64,000 bases of DNA from Crocinitomicaceae bacterium (lineage in GTDB: Bacteria; Bacteroidota; Bacteroidia; Flavobacteriales_D; Crocinitomicaceae), in NCBI GenBank assembly GCA_016719925.1, contig JADJYC010000002.1, forward strand, positions 310,001-374,000, given 5' to 3'. This document shows positions 1 to 8,852 of this stretch, in pieces. Within the stretch, counting starts at the first letter, position 1. Each line of letters starts with the position of its first letter. The notes beneath the pieces are model-generated. The model was not told the origin of the DNA. It did not search any database and was given only the letters and a program-made list of their open reading frames with translations. The position numbers and the translations under genes were made by a program.

Positions 1-688
1 AATAAAAACCAACACTACCCCTGCTGAAAAAAGCAAAAAACCGGCTCCATTGAAATTTGAAAAAATATACCGCAGCAACACCTACTGCAAAAACACCAAC
101 CTGATACCGGAATGAAACTGCCAGTCCCATCAGAAGACCTGCGTACAAAAAGTATTTATTATTTTCTGTACTGATCATTAACCAGACAGACCACAACATA
201 AATGGAATGCATGTTATTTCAACCAGATTTCTCACCGATAAAAAAGGAAGAAGCCAGAGCAATGCAAGTATCCACCCAACAATAACTGCATTCTTTTTTG
301 CTCGCTCTGTTCCCTGGGATTCTGAAATTTTTTCTGTGATTTTAATGCTGAAAAAAACAATCAGTACAGAAAATACAGCGTGAAAAAGACGATTGATCAG
401 CATAAGAATTTTAGGGTCATCAACACCCAAAAAATCCATGCACCAGAAATAAATAAAATTCAGGCCGACATAAGTAAAACTATGACCTTCCGGCACTCCT
501 TTACTTTCGGGTGACCAGGGCAGCCAGTGATTATAATCATATCCATCCACCCAGGATGAAGAAGCTTCAATGACCAGAAAATGATCATCATGCATGCCGT
601 ACCCCTGTGAAAAAATTGCTGCAATGATCCGGATGACCAAAGCAGCAATTAAAATAGTTTTATAGGATGTCCAGTCGGGTTGTTTCAC
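1..688 (-). CDS. GT-C family glycosyltransferase / mannosyltransferase-like membrane protein (C-terminus beyond window)
   Basis: The reverse strand is open from a GTG at 688 to the window edge (about 229 residues). In-frame TAA lies four codons upstream of the GTG, and no ATG is available before residue 30, so GTG is the most likely start. The protein opens with a short basic stretch, then a membrane segment (TILIAALVIRIIAAIF), then a loop with GYGMHDDHFLVIEAS; the DD pair after the first membrane segment is the typical acidic catalytic loop of GT-C glycosyltransferases (PIG-B/ALG9/PMT-like). Several further hydrophobic segments follow (MLINRLFHAVFSVLIVFF, VIVGWILALLWLLPFL, and others). Family placement is inferred from topology and the DD loop; donor and acceptor cannot be told. 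It starts 4 nt after the stop of the upstream secreted-protein gene, so the two are probably co-transcribed. Confidence 0.6.
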   Translation of the reverse strand, partial: MKQPDWTSYKTILIAALVIRIIAAIFSQGYGMHDDHFLVIEASSSWVDGYDYNHWLPWSPESKGVPEGHSFTYVGLNFIYFWCMDFLGVDDPKILMLINRLFHAVFSVLIVFFSIKITEKISESQGTERAKKNAVIVGWILALLWLLPFLSVRNLVEITCIPFMLWSVWLMISTENNKYFLYAGLLMGLAVSFRYQVGVFAVGVAAVYFFKFQWSRFFAFFSRGSVGFY

Positions 689-692
689 CGAT

Positions 693-1400
693 TTATTTTA
701 TCACTTGAGTCAGAACACGGTAACCTTCCAGTGCACCGTTTTTATCATACGATTCATGTCTCACTGATCCAACTCCCAGTGTAAACCAGTCAATGGATTT
801 AGTGGAAGATTTCATCATACCCATATCTACGTGTGTAATCTGAGACATTTTTACGCACTCAAATGTTCCGGCAGGTGTTGTCACAGATTCAAACGCTTCA
901 ACTTTACGGTCAGTAATTTTTGTAACCATGGTCATCATCACCATTCCACCACTTGAAACCTTCATCGTCATTGTTCCGTCAGGTAATGTTTGCCCTACTT
1001 CAAATTTTGAAGGATAAACCAAATTTGATTGATCAATTGAAACTTCCATGCCTTCCATTTCTTCCATGCCCTGCCCCTGACTTTCCATAGCCGCTTTCAT
1101 GTCAATTGTAATCTCACCATTCTTACATGTGAATTTAAAATCACCTTCAGACGTCACTTTTTCTTTATCATCTTTTGTAATTGAGTGAAGGGTTACGTTC
1201 AGAATTCCATCCACATCAGCCAGTTCAGTAATACTGCTCAGCTGACTGCCCTGCAGTTTATCTTTTGAGTTATAATCTTTATACTCCAGGGTTATTCCTT
1301 TTTCAACCAGCCAGTAACCCTCACAGCCATTTGGATTTTCATTGGAAACAGTAAAAGCCATTGCCGTCAAAGCCAATGGCAAAAAAAGTAGTTTTTTCAT
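693..1400 (-). CDS. Secreted protein of unknown function (DUF3108/TapB-like)
   Basis: 235 residues beginning with a signal peptide (MKKLLFLPLALTAMAFT) and then NGCEGYWLVEKGITLEYKDY, a pattern I associate with Bacteroidota periplasmic proteins of the DUF3108/TapB-like type: an EKG.TLEYK strand followed by an antiparallel beta-rich fold, with a methionine-rich middle (MKAAMESQGQGMEEMEGMEV, residues about 105-125). The later FECVKMSQ region also fits that group. The assignment rests on pattern memory only and the function is unknown. A good Bacteroidota promoter lies directly upstream at 1418-1446, and the GT-C glycosyltransferase gene follows 4 nt after the stop, so this is the first gene of a probable two-gene transcript. 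Confidence 0.6.
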   Translation of the reverse strand: MKKLLFLPLALTAMAFTVSNENPNGCEGYWLVEKGITLEYKDYNSKDKLQGSQLSSITELADVDGILNVTLHSITKDDKEKVTSEGDFKFTCKNGEITIDMKAAMESQGQGMEEMEGMEVSIDQSNLVYPSKFEVGQTLPDGTMTMKVSSGGMVMMTMVTKITDRKVEAFESVTTPAGTFECVKMSQITHVDMGMMKSSTKSIDWFTLGVGSVRHESYDKNGALEGYRVLTQVIK

Positions 1401-1417
1401 AATTTTCAGAATTTAGG

Positions 1418-1446
1418 CAAATATAAGCCATTGTTGCTAAATCAAA
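1418..1446 (-). promoter_or_regulatory. Bacteroidota-type promoter for the secreted-protein gene at 693-1400
   Basis: On the reverse strand a TTTG (1446-1443) is followed by 17 nt and then TATATTTG (1425-1418), matching the TTTG / TAnnTTTG pattern of Bacteroidota housekeeping promoters. The start codon lies 17 nt downstream of the -7 box, so the leader would be very short. Confidence 0.6.
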
Positions 1447-1532
1447 TATGATGCCGGTCAGTCTTAAATTTTATAAAAATTACAATTTTCCGGGCTATTA
1501 TTAGGTAACTTTGTAACATAAATTCAATTACT

Positions 1533-3089
1533 ATGTCTGCAACTGCTGTTGAAACTGATATTAAATCCATTCTGAGCCAGCTTGGCATTAAAGAAATAAA
1601 TTCCGGAGCTTCAACCGGTTCTTATTGGTTTGCCACCCGTGGAACTAAAATAGATTCATATTCACCGGTAGATGGCAAACTGATTGCATCTGTTCACAGC
1701 GCATCAGAAACTGATTTTGAAGCAACTGTTTTAAAAAGTCAGGAAGCTTTTCAGGAGTGGCGTTTAATGCCGGCTCCACAAAGAGGAGAAATTGTCAGAC
1801 AACTTGGTGTAAAACTGCGTGAGTACAAAGAACCGCTTGGTAAACTGGTTTCATATGAAATGGGAAAATCACTGCAGGAAGGTTTAGGAGAAGTGCAGGA
1901 GATGATTGATATCTGTGATTTTGCTGTTGGACTTTCAAGACAACTTCATGGATTCACCATGCACTCTGAAAGACCAGCTCACCGTATGTATGAACAATAT
2001 CATCCGCTTGGAACAGTTGGAATTATTTCTGCATTTAATTTTCCGGTTGCGGTGTGGTGCTGGAATACTGCGCTTGCATGGGTTTGCGGAGATGTTTGTA
2101 TCTGGAAACCATCAGAAAAAACGCCACTTACTGCAATTGCATGTCAGCGTATTGCAGCAGAAGTTTTTAAAGAAAATAATGTACCTGAAGGAGTATCAGG
2201 AATTGTAATCGGCGGAGCAGAAATTGGTCAGATGATGACTGCTGATGATCGCATTCCACTTGTATCTGCAACAGGTTCAACCCGCATGGGAAAAGCCGTT
2301 GGTGAAGCACTGGCAAAAAGATTTGGACGCGCACTTTTAGAACTAGGCGGAAATAATGCCATCATCATTACTCCAAGTGCAGATTTGAAACTGGTAATTC
2401 CGGGTGTTGTATTTGGTGCAGTTGGAACAAGCGGACAGCGTTGTACTTCAACGCGCCGTTTGATTATTCATGATTCTATTTATGATCAGGTGAAAGATAT
2501 TCTGGTGAAAGCATATGGTCAGATTAAAATTGGAAATCCGCTTGATCAGGGAAATCACATGGGACCTCTGATTGACAAAGATGCTGTACAGACTTATCTG
2601 GAAGCCATTCAGAAAGTAAAAACAGAAGGCGGTAAAGTGCTGGTTGAAGGAAAAGTTTTATCGGGTGCCGGATATGAATCAGGATGTTATGTCTCACCAA
2701 GTATTGCAGAAGTAGAAAACAAATTTAAAATTGTACAGCATGAAACTTTTGCACCGCTTTTATATCTGATAAAATATTCGGGGGAAGTAAGCAACGCTAT
2801 CAAAATTCAGAATGATGTGAAACAGGGATTGTCATCAGCTATCTTCACAAACAACATTCGCGAATCAGAATTATTTCTTTCAGCCGCAGGATCAGATTGC
2901 GGAATTGCAAATGTGAATATCGGAACATCCGGTGCTGAAATCGGCGGAGCATTTGGCGGTGAAAAAGAAACCGGAGGCGGACGTGAATCAGGATCTGATG
3001 CATGGAAGGCTTATATGAGAAGACAAACAAATACCATCAATTATTCTGCTGCGTTACCGCTTGCACAGGGAATTAAATTTGATTTTTAA
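1533..3089 (+). CDS. amaB: ALDH7-family aldehyde dehydrogenase (L-aminoadipate-semialdehyde / piperideine-6-carboxylate dehydrogenase)
   Basis: 518 residues, the usual length for the antiquitin/ALDH7 group. Catalytic Glu is E270 in LLELGGNNAIII, and the nucleophile is C304 in GTSGQRCTSTRRL; GQRCT followed by basic residues and the HDSIYD stretch is the ALDH7 signature, unlike betaine- or succinate-type ALDHs. The QYHPLGTVGIISAFNFPVAVW segment forms part of the cofactor site. The family oxidises alpha-aminoadipate semialdehyde to aminoadipate with NAD+ in lysine degradation; the exact substrate here is inferred. A -7 box TAACTTTG (1506-1513) lies 19 nt before the ATG, though the -33 element is poor. 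The stop overlaps the end of the convergent lipoprotein gene by 4 nt. The symbol follows the Pseudomonas name. Confidence 0.87.
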   Translation: MSATAVETDIKSILSQLGIKEINSGASTGSYWFATRGTKIDSYSPVDGKLIASVHSASETDFEATVLKSQEAFQEWRLMPAPQRGEIVRQLGVKLREYKEPLGKLVSYEMGKSLQEGLGEVQEMIDICDFAVGLSRQLHGFTMHSERPAHRMYEQYHPLGTVGIISAFNFPVAVWCWNTALAWVCGDVCIWKPSEKTPLTAIACQRIAAEVFKENNVPEGVSGIVIGGAEIGQMMTADDRIPLVSATGSTRMGKAVGEALAKRFGRALLELGGNNAIIITPSADLKLVIPGVVFGAVGTSGQRCTSTRRLIIHDSIYDQVKDILVKAYGQIKIGNPLDQGNHMGPLIDKDAVQTYLEAIQKVKTEGGKVLVEGKVLSGAGYESGCYVSPSIAEVENKFKIVQHETFAPLLYLIKYSGEVSNAIKIQNDVKQGLSSAIFTNNIRESELFLSAAGSDCGIANVNIGTSGAEIGGAFGGEKETGGGRESGSDAWKAYMRRQTNTINYSAALPLAQGIKFDF

Positions 3090-3553
3090 TTTGCACGGGT
3101 AAGTTCCCACCCATTTTCTTTTTTATTCAGGATATAATAACCCATGTCCTGATTTAATTCTTCTGATTTTTGCTCACAGAAACCGCTGCGATGAATTTGT
3201 GTCACTTTCACTTTTATCTTGTATTGTTCCGTGAAATAATATTCGCCATAGACACTGGTAAAACAATCATTGCCACATGGCGCAGAATAATGACTGCTGA
3301 AGGTTTTTTCTTCAAACGTGATGGTATGTCCCCAATTTCCAAATTCAAGAGCATCATACTCTGTGAGTGTGTATTTATCTCTTGACTTATCCTGAAACGG
3401 AACTCCATCCACATGCCAGGATGTGCCGTCCAGTAAATTCTGCTGCACAGTTTCTGCACGTTTGGTTTGCGCAATCATACAACCGGAAAAAAACTGCAGA
3501 ACAATATAGTTGGCTAAAAATAAAATAGAATATTTCATGAACTGTATTTTCAT
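3086..3553 (-). CDS. Putative lipoprotein of unknown function
   Basis: 155 residues; convergent with and overlapping the aldehyde dehydrogenase by 4 nt. The N-terminus has a hydrophobic stretch ending in FFSGCMIAQ, a plausible lipobox with Cys25 as the lipidation site, so it is probably an inner- or outer-membrane lipoprotein. A second in-frame ATG (residue 6, MKYSILFLANYIV) is an equally reasonable start at 3538. The mature part has LLDGTSWHVDGVPF, reminiscent of small lipocalin-like or META-type stress proteins, and a pair of cysteines (CGNDC), but I do not recognise the family with certainty. Confidence 0.6.
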   Translation of the reverse strand: MKIQFMKYSILFLANYIVLQFFSGCMIAQTKRAETVQQNLLDGTSWHVDGVPFQDKSRDKYTLTEYDALEFGNWGHTITFEEKTFSSHYSAPCGNDCFTSVYGEYYFTEQYKIKVKVTQIHRSGFCEQKSEELNQDMGYYILNKKENGWELTRAN

Positions 3554-3587
3554 CTTACTACAATTACAAGAACGAAAAGTTCAAAAA

Positions 3588-4583
3588 TCAGGCCGGAAAT
3601 GAATCAGCAAATTGCAGCTCGATATTGTCAAGCGTTTGACGCAGTTCATCCAGATTATGTGAAGTTACCAGAATTGATCTTGCATCTTTGAAGTGCGGAA
3701 TTCCTTTGAAGTAATTGGAATAATGTCTTCGCATTTCCACAATACCCAAACCAATTCCTTTCCATTTAACAGACATTTCAAGATGCTCACGTGCGGCCGC
3801 AACACGGTCTTTCAAAGTTGGCGGTGCCAAATGCTGACCGGTTTTCATGAAGTGTTTTATTTCATTGAAGATCCAGGGATGTCCGATTGACGCTCTGCCA
3901 ATCATGATTCCGTCCACACCGTATTTATTTTTGTATTCAAGGGCTTTTTCAGGAGTTGAAATATCTCCGTTTCCAAAAACAGGAATACGCATGCGCGGAT
4001 TATTTTTTACCTCAGCAATCAGTGACCAGTCAGCATCACCTTTATACATCTGCTGACGCGTTCGGCCATGAATTGATATGGCTTCAATTCCAATATCCTG
4101 TAAGCGCTCAGCTACTTCAACAACATATTTTGTTTTGTCATCCCAGCCTAGGCGGGTTTTAACTGTAACAGGCAATTTGGTTGATTTGACAATTTCACTG
4201 GTCATGCTCACCATCTTTGGAATGTCTTGCAGAATTCCTGCACCTGCTCCTTTACATGCTACTTTTTTAACAGGGCATCCATAGTTGATATCGATAATAT
4301 CCGGATTTGTTTTTTCTACGATTTCCGTAGTTTGTTTCATCGATTCAATCTCTGATCCAAAAATCTGAATGCCGATCGGACGTTCATATTCGTAAATATC
4401 TAATTTCTGAACAGACTTGGCGGCATCTCTGATTAATCCTTCTGAAGAAATAAATTCCGTAAACATCAGATCAGCTCCATGTCTTTTGCATAGTGCTCTG
4501 AACGGAGGATCACTCACATCTTCCATTGGTGCTAACAACAAAGGAAAATCTCCCAGATCAATATTTCTGATTTTTACGCTCAT
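3588..4583 (-). CDS. dusB: tRNA-dihydrouridine synthase DusB
   Basis: 331 residues, full length. An FMN-dependent TIM barrel that reduces specific uridines in the tRNA D-loop. Visible hallmarks: LLLAPMEDVSDPPFRALC (residues 15-32, FMN phosphate/first strand), IGIQIFGS, the catalytic cysteine C103 in INYGCPVKKVACKGAGAGIL, VTVKTRLGWDD, SIHGRTRQQMYKGDADW, and GNGDISTPE with GIMIGRASIGHPWIF near the C-terminal FMN-binding strands. The DPPFRAL and RTRQQ patterns are of the DusB subgroup common in Bacteroidota. It stands alone between a lipoprotein gene and the repeat region, with a promoter at 4594-4627. Confidence 0.95.
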   Translation of the reverse strand: MSVKIRNIDLGDFPLLLAPMEDVSDPPFRALCKRHGADLMFTEFISSEGLIRDAAKSVQKLDIYEYERPIGIQIFGSEIESMKQTTEIVEKTNPDIIDINYGCPVKKVACKGAGAGILQDIPKMVSMTSEIVKSTKLPVTVKTRLGWDDKTKYVVEVAERLQDIGIEAISIHGRTRQQMYKGDADWSLIAEVKNNPRMRIPVFGNGDISTPEKALEYKNKYGVDGIMIGRASIGHPWIFNEIKHFMKTGQHLAPPTLKDRVAAAREHLEMSVKWKGIGLGIVEMRRHYSNYFKGIPHFKDARSILVTSHNLDELRQTLDNIELQFADSFPA

Positions 4584-4593
4584 TAAAGTTTTG

Positions 4594-4627
4594 CAAAGAT
4601 AAGGACTAAAGGGGGAGGAATATCAAA
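4594..4627 (-). promoter_or_regulatory. Candidate promoter of dusB
   Basis: Reverse-strand TTTG (4627-4624), 22-nt spacer, then TATCTTTG (4601-4594), ending 10 nt before the dusB start codon. The spacing is at the long end of the accepted range. The -33 element falls in the AT-rich repetitive block that begins at about 4620. Confidence 0.45.
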
Positions 4628-4797
4628 ATTCAAATTCCAAAAAACAAAATTCAAATTCCAAATTCCAAATATCAAAACGGAACCATCAATTAGAATGACG
4701 ACAAATCAAAAATTTTCAGTGATACACATTGACTAAAAATTCTAACCATTACTACAAACAGTTCATTTGTAATTTGGAAATTTGAATTTGGAATTTA
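4626..4797. repeat. AT-rich TTTGGAATTTG-type inverted repeat block (possible small non-autonomous element)
   Basis: Between about 4626 and 4670 the plus strand carries three runs of the AAATTCAAATTCCAAA type. At 4770-4797 the complementary type appears (TTTGGAAATTTGAATTTGG). The two blocks are inverted relative to each other and enclose about 100 nt, here a diverged copy of the spacer found in the downstream 158-bp repeats. It could be a foldback/MITE-like element or the remains of strand-slippage expansion. No ORF is present in 4584-5113; that whole 530-nt stretch is repeat. Confidence 0.4.
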
Positions 4798-4800
4798 TTA

Positions 4801-5116
4801 ATGTATGCTTGGATTTCCTAAACCACCGTTTCCAAACGCAACCATCAAACAGAATAACGACAAATCCAAATTGTCAGTGATACACATTGACTAAGAATTC
4901 TGACCATTATTACAAACAGTTCATTTGTAATTTGGAAATTTGAATTTGGAATTTATTAATGTATGCTTGGATTTCCTAAACCACCGTTTCCAAACGCAAC
5001 CATCAAACAGAATAACGACAAATCCAAATTGTCAGTGATACACATTGACTAAGAATTCTGACCATTATTACAAACAGTTCATTTGTAATTTGGAAATTTG
5101 AATTTGGAATTTATTA
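4801..5116. repeat. Two perfect tandem copies of a 158-bp unit containing the porP/sprF 3' end
   Basis: The segments 4801-4958 and 4959-5116 are identical base for base. Each unit starts with ATGTATGCTTGGATTTCC, which on the reverse strand is the last codons of the porP/sprF gene, then a spacer with CAGTGATACACATTGACTAA, then TTTGGAAATTTGAATTTGG. The first 36 bases recur a third time at 5117-5152, inside the functional gene. A diverged fourth copy of the spacer part lies at about 4680-4800. The unit therefore arose by duplication of the gene end plus its downstream spacer. The lack of any difference between the two full copies implies recent duplication, gene conversion or an assembly collapse. 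Confidence 0.9.
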
Positions 5117-6133
5117 ATGTATGCTTGGATTTCCTAAACCACCGTTTCCAAATTGAACACGGTATCTTAAGAAAGCTTCAAATCCTCCAAATCCTCCGGT
5201 TGAAATGATGAGTTTGGAAATATTCAGATCATAAGCAACACCAACAGAAAATCCGGAAACATCAAAAATGAAATTGGCAAGTAATGCATCACCAATTCTG
5301 TAATATGTTCCAAAAGATACGGCCATCTCATTAAAATAACCTGTTACTCGTGATGACCCGCGCACAACATATCTGAAATTTGATCCAACAGTGAGTTCTT
5401 TGTTTGGTCCCTGAAGAAATCCATAAAATGCAGGTATAAAAGAAAGTCCTGAATTTTGTTTTTTGAATTCACATTGACCATGTAACGTCAGTTTACGGTA
5501 CAGTTTCTCTTCAGCACTCATGAAATTTATTTTCTGCTTGGACAAGTGATGACCCGCAAGACCGAAAGATAATTTAGTTTGTTTACTGATGTGTGCGTAC
5601 CAGTATGCTCCTGCTGAAATATCAAATTTGCTCAGATTCATATTTTCATTCAGAAGCAATTCATTTGGATCATAACTGGTATTGAATTCTGTACCTGTCC
5701 ACTGATTATCCCATGTAAGATTTTCATTGGTGATAGTACGTTGATACCAGGCAGGCTGTAAACCAATTGCAAAGTGATTGTCTTTGTTCAATTCAATGGC
5801 ATAATTAATCGGAACTGTTACTTCATTGGTCATGTATCCGCTTGTTCCGCCATAGTCATTATAAAAGTTTACACCCATTCCCATAAAACTTCCATTGTCA
5901 AACAAACGCCAGTCAGTTGCAGCAGAAATTGTTCTGTAAGGTGTGTCTGAAACAGGCAGCCATTGCATTCTGAAATTGGTGAACAACTGCATACCTCCCG
6001 GAAAAAATCCGGCAGCAGCAGGATTCAGATAAACGGGTGATTCAGCAAACATATTATAATGTTTGTCCTGTTGGGCTGATGCATTAAAAGTAAGCCAGCC
6101 TGCCAATGATAAAATTGCGATTCTGATTTTCAT
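5114..6133 (-). CDS. PorP/SprF-family type IX secretion system membrane protein
   Basis: 339 residues with a signal peptide ending ASAQ, followed by QDKHYNMFAESPVYLNPAAAGF, the classic PorP/SprF opening (..Q.sQYm.NPl.lNPA.AG). The rest alternates as in an outer-membrane beta-barrel and ends in YDLNISKL...YRVQFG. In Flavobacterium, SprF-type proteins are needed for secretion or surface attachment of an adhesin encoded next door. Here the neighbour 10 nt upstream is a PKD-rich type B T9SS protein, so the pair fits that adhesin/partner arrangement. The last 12 codons are also present in the 158-bp tandem repeats downstream. Confidence 0.92.
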   Translation of the reverse strand: MKIRIAILSLAGWLTFNASAQQDKHYNMFAESPVYLNPAAAGFFPGGMQLFTNFRMQWLPVSDTPYRTISAATDWRLFDNGSFMGMGVNFYNDYGGTSGYMTNEVTVPINYAIELNKDNHFAIGLQPAWYQRTITNENLTWDNQWTGTEFNTSYDPNELLLNENMNLSKFDISAGAYWYAHISKQTKLSFGLAGHHLSKQKINFMSAEEKLYRKLTLHGQCEFKKQNSGLSFIPAFYGFLQGPNKELTVGSNFRYVVRGSSRVTGYFNEMAVSFGTYYRIGDALLANFIFDVSGFSVGVAYDLNISKLIISTGGFGGFEAFLRYRVQFGNGGLGNPSIH

Positions 6134-6143
6134 AATGTCTGAC

Positions 6144-8579
6144 TTATCTGATTAATGTTGTATTTCCTGTTTTGATATTTCCTGAATTTTCAACTGTGGT
6201 ATAGGTAAGTACCCACACAAATACGCCAGGGTTTTCGTCCCGGTTTTTGAATTTTCCATCCCAACCAATATTCTGATCAGTTGTATGGAAAACCATCTCT
6301 CCGTATCGGTTATAGATTTTAAAATCCAGTGATGTTATTCCATATCCCTTTACAAAAAGAATATCATTGTTATTATCACCATTCGGAGAAAACGCCTGAG
6401 GCACATCAATCGCTTCAATGAAGTTGATGTAAACCAGAACAGAATCTTCAGCGGAACATCCGTTCACATCTGTAAACACTACGGTATATTTTGTATCAAC
6501 CAAAGGTGATGCATACGTTGAAGAACAGGTATCACAATCTATTGTATTATCATCAGGTGTCCACAAATAAGATCCGGTTCCGCTTCCGGTTGCCATCAAA
6601 GGAACTTCATTTCCAATTTGTGTAGCCGTATCATTTTCCGCGAAAACAGTTGGTAAATCAAACACAGAAATCGAATTTGTTGTAGAAGAAGTTGCTGCTG
6701 ATGCATCCGTAGTTGTCAGCTGAATATTAAACGTTCCTGAAGTATTAAAACACACCACAGGATTCTGATCAGTTGAAGTAGTTGGTGTTGCATCCGGACC
6801 AAAATCCCAGCTCCATGAGATTGGATTTCCTGTAGTGGTATCAGTGAATGTGATACAATCTCCAACGCAGATATTGTCATTGTATGAGAATCCCGCCACC
6901 ATTGGTTCACAAGTGATCACGGAAATATTAATTGTCGCAGTGTTTTGACATAAATTGACGTCTGTTCCTGTTACGGTATATGATCCGCTGGCTGCCGGTA
7001 TAAAAGATACTCCGTCAGAAATTCCTCCTGTCCATGCATAAGCAGATGCCCCTGAACCGGTCAATATAACAGGATCACCTGCACAAACTGTTGTAGATGG
7101 ATTTGCAGATGCAGTTACAGTTGGTAACGCATTTACTGTTATTGTTGCCGTTTGAAGATCATTTCCAAAAGGATTTGTCACGCCAAGCGTTACTGTAAAT
7201 GTTCCTGCTGTATTGAAACATACACTTCCCGGATTTTGACCTACAAAGTTATTCGGCGTTGCACCACCACCAAAATCCCATGCCCAGTTGGTGATGTCAC
7301 CAGGTGTGCTGTTATCAGTAAATGTGATGCAATCACCAGCACAAATTGTTGTAGCTGATGGCGTAAATGCAGCCGTTGGAGGTGTACCAGCACTGCAATC
7401 AATTACGGTTATTGTGAATGTTGAAACATCAGATCCGCATGAAGCAGAAACTGTATAAGTGAACGTGTATACATTTCCAACGCCTAATCCGTTTCCATCT
7501 AAAACACCTGTACCCACTGTAAATTGACCGCTTGGAGTTCCTGAAGTTTCAGCCCATGTTCCGCCGGCATCAGCGCCTGAAAGCAATGTATTCAAATCAA
7601 GCGTAGCGTTGTTACATATGTTTGATGTACCGTCACCACCAGCATTTGGCGCGTTAACTACCGTGATAAAAGCCGGTGTTGTTTGAACATCAGTGCCATT
7701 TGCATCAGTCACAGATAATGCCACCTGAAAAGATCCGGCAGTATTATAGCAAATATTGGTTGGGTTGTTTGCAGAAGAAGTTGCAGTAGCCGCACCCGTG
7801 AATGTCCAGTCAGTTGCCGTAAAAGGTCCTCCTGTACTTGTGTTTGTAAAATCAATACAGTCACCAACGCAAATTGTTGTTGCAGATGCAGTGAATGAAG
7901 CAACCGGAGGAGCAACTGTAGGCGAAGTAATTTCAATGTTATCAACTGCAAATGAAGGATCTGTTGCTATTCCGTCGTCGTTATTTCTCCATACAAAACT
8001 TATTCTGAGATTCGCAATATTTTCACATGTTGCCGGCAGGACATAAGAATTGGTTTGCCAAAGTCCTTGTAATGTTCCGTCACATGCACCACCACAACAT
8101 GCAGCTGTCAGCGGAGTAGCAAGCGATACCCAACTAGCACCACCATCAATACTATAAAACACTTCACAATAATCTGAAGCATTTCCTCCAAATCCAATCA
8201 TATCAAAATCAAGCGTCAGATTGGTAAAACCAACAGTACTAATATTGGCAGATTCAGCTCGCCTATTTGTTGTTGTCATACCAATTCCAGTTTCAAAATA
8301 AGCAGCTCCTAAATCGCCAAGCAATGCAGGATCTGTACTGACATGCAGTGTCTGATCACCTGCACCGCATGGAGCGCCACAAACACCAGAGCCAACTCCC
8401 TCCTCTTCACAGGAGATATACCAAAAGTTTGGATTGGAGCCTTCAGCCGTAGGATCTGTATTTAGTGTCCAGGTTAGCGCACCGTCGAAATCCTCACTGT
8501 AAACAACTGTCTGAGCATTCAATGAATTACTCAGTGTTATTAAAATAGCAACTAAAAAAGTATAGGCCGTTTTTTTCAT
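6144..8579 (-). CDS. PKD-domain adhesin with T9SS type B (gliding motility-associated) C-terminal domain
   Basis: 811 residues: signal peptide (ends LNAQ), then an N-terminal jelly-roll-like module (YSEDFDGALTWTLNTD..., to about residue 215) of the kind that binds ligands in surface enzymes. At least three PKD-type repeats follow (ASFTASATTICVGDCIDF, AAFTPSATTICAGDCITF, AGFSYNDNICVGDCITF), interleaved with Ig-like segments. The C-terminal about 85 residues are the CHU_C/type B sorting domain: VPQAFSPNGDNNNDILFV, KIYNRYGEMVFHT, WDGKF and GVFVWVLTY. Such proteins are exported through the T9SS and held at the surface. The porP/sprF gene follows after 10 nt, forming a two-gene unit. Paired cysteines in each PKD repeat suggest disulphides. 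Confidence 0.92.
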   Translation of the reverse strand: MKKTAYTFLVAILITLSNSLNAQTVVYSEDFDGALTWTLNTDPTAEGSNPNFWYISCEEEGVGSGVCGAPCGAGDQTLHVSTDPALLGDLGAAYFETGIGMTTTNRRAESANISTVGFTNLTLDFDMIGFGGNASDYCEVFYSIDGGASWVSLATPLTAACCGGACDGTLQGLWQTNSYVLPATCENIANLRISFVWRNNDDGIATDPSFAVDNIEITSPTVAPPVASFTASATTICVGDCIDFTNTSTGGPFTATDWTFTGAATATSSANNPTNICYNTAGSFQVALSVTDANGTDVQTTPAFITVVNAPNAGGDGTSNICNNATLDLNTLLSGADAGGTWAETSGTPSGQFTVGTGVLDGNGLGVGNVYTFTYTVSASCGSDVSTFTITVIDCSAGTPPTAAFTPSATTICAGDCITFTDNSTPGDITNWAWDFGGGATPNNFVGQNPGSVCFNTAGTFTVTLGVTNPFGNDLQTATITVNALPTVTASANPSTTVCAGDPVILTGSGASAYAWTGGISDGVSFIPAASGSYTVTGTDVNLCQNTATINISVITCEPMVAGFSYNDNICVGDCITFTDTTTGNPISWSWDFGPDATPTTSTDQNPVVCFNTSGTFNIQLTTTDASAATSSTTNSISVFDLPTVFAENDTATQIGNEVPLMATGSGTGSYLWTPDDNTIDCDTCSSTYASPLVDTKYTVVFTDVNGCSAEDSVLVYINFIEAIDVPQAFSPNGDNNNDILFVKGYGITSLDFKIYNRYGEMVFHTTDQNIGWDGKFKNRDENPGVFVWVLTYTTVENSGNIKTGNTTLIR

Positions 8580-8776
8580 CTGTCTTAAAGATTTAATTTC
8601 TGACCTGAAGATGTGTTACCCCATCAAATTCTGATCAGCGTATAAATTTATATGATTGAAGACGATTTTAAAACAAAAGGGTTGATTTTTATCAAAAAAA
8701 TCTTGTTTATCTCCACGCACCATGCCTGCATTACATTTTTTCTGAACTCCGCTTATTTGCTGAATATTGTCTGAGG

Positions 8777-8808
8777 TTTGCACAATTAAAGCAAATGATA
8801 TACTTTTG
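8777..8808 (+). promoter_or_regulatory. Promoter of hppA
   Basis: TTTG at 8777-8780, a 20-nt spacer, then TACTTTTG at 8801-8808, an exact match to the Bacteroidota TAnnTTTG box. The ATG at 8853 lies 44 nt downstream. It is the only promoter-like element seen in the 273-nt divergent gap 8580-8852. Confidence 0.7.
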
Positions 8809-8852
8809 CCGACCTTTTGATTGAAAAGGCTTATTCAATTTTAAAACGAATT

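Noticed and set aside
4801..5116. CRISPR-like reading of the 158-bp repeats
   Set aside because: Units are contiguous and identical with no variable spacers, and they contain a copy of a coding end.
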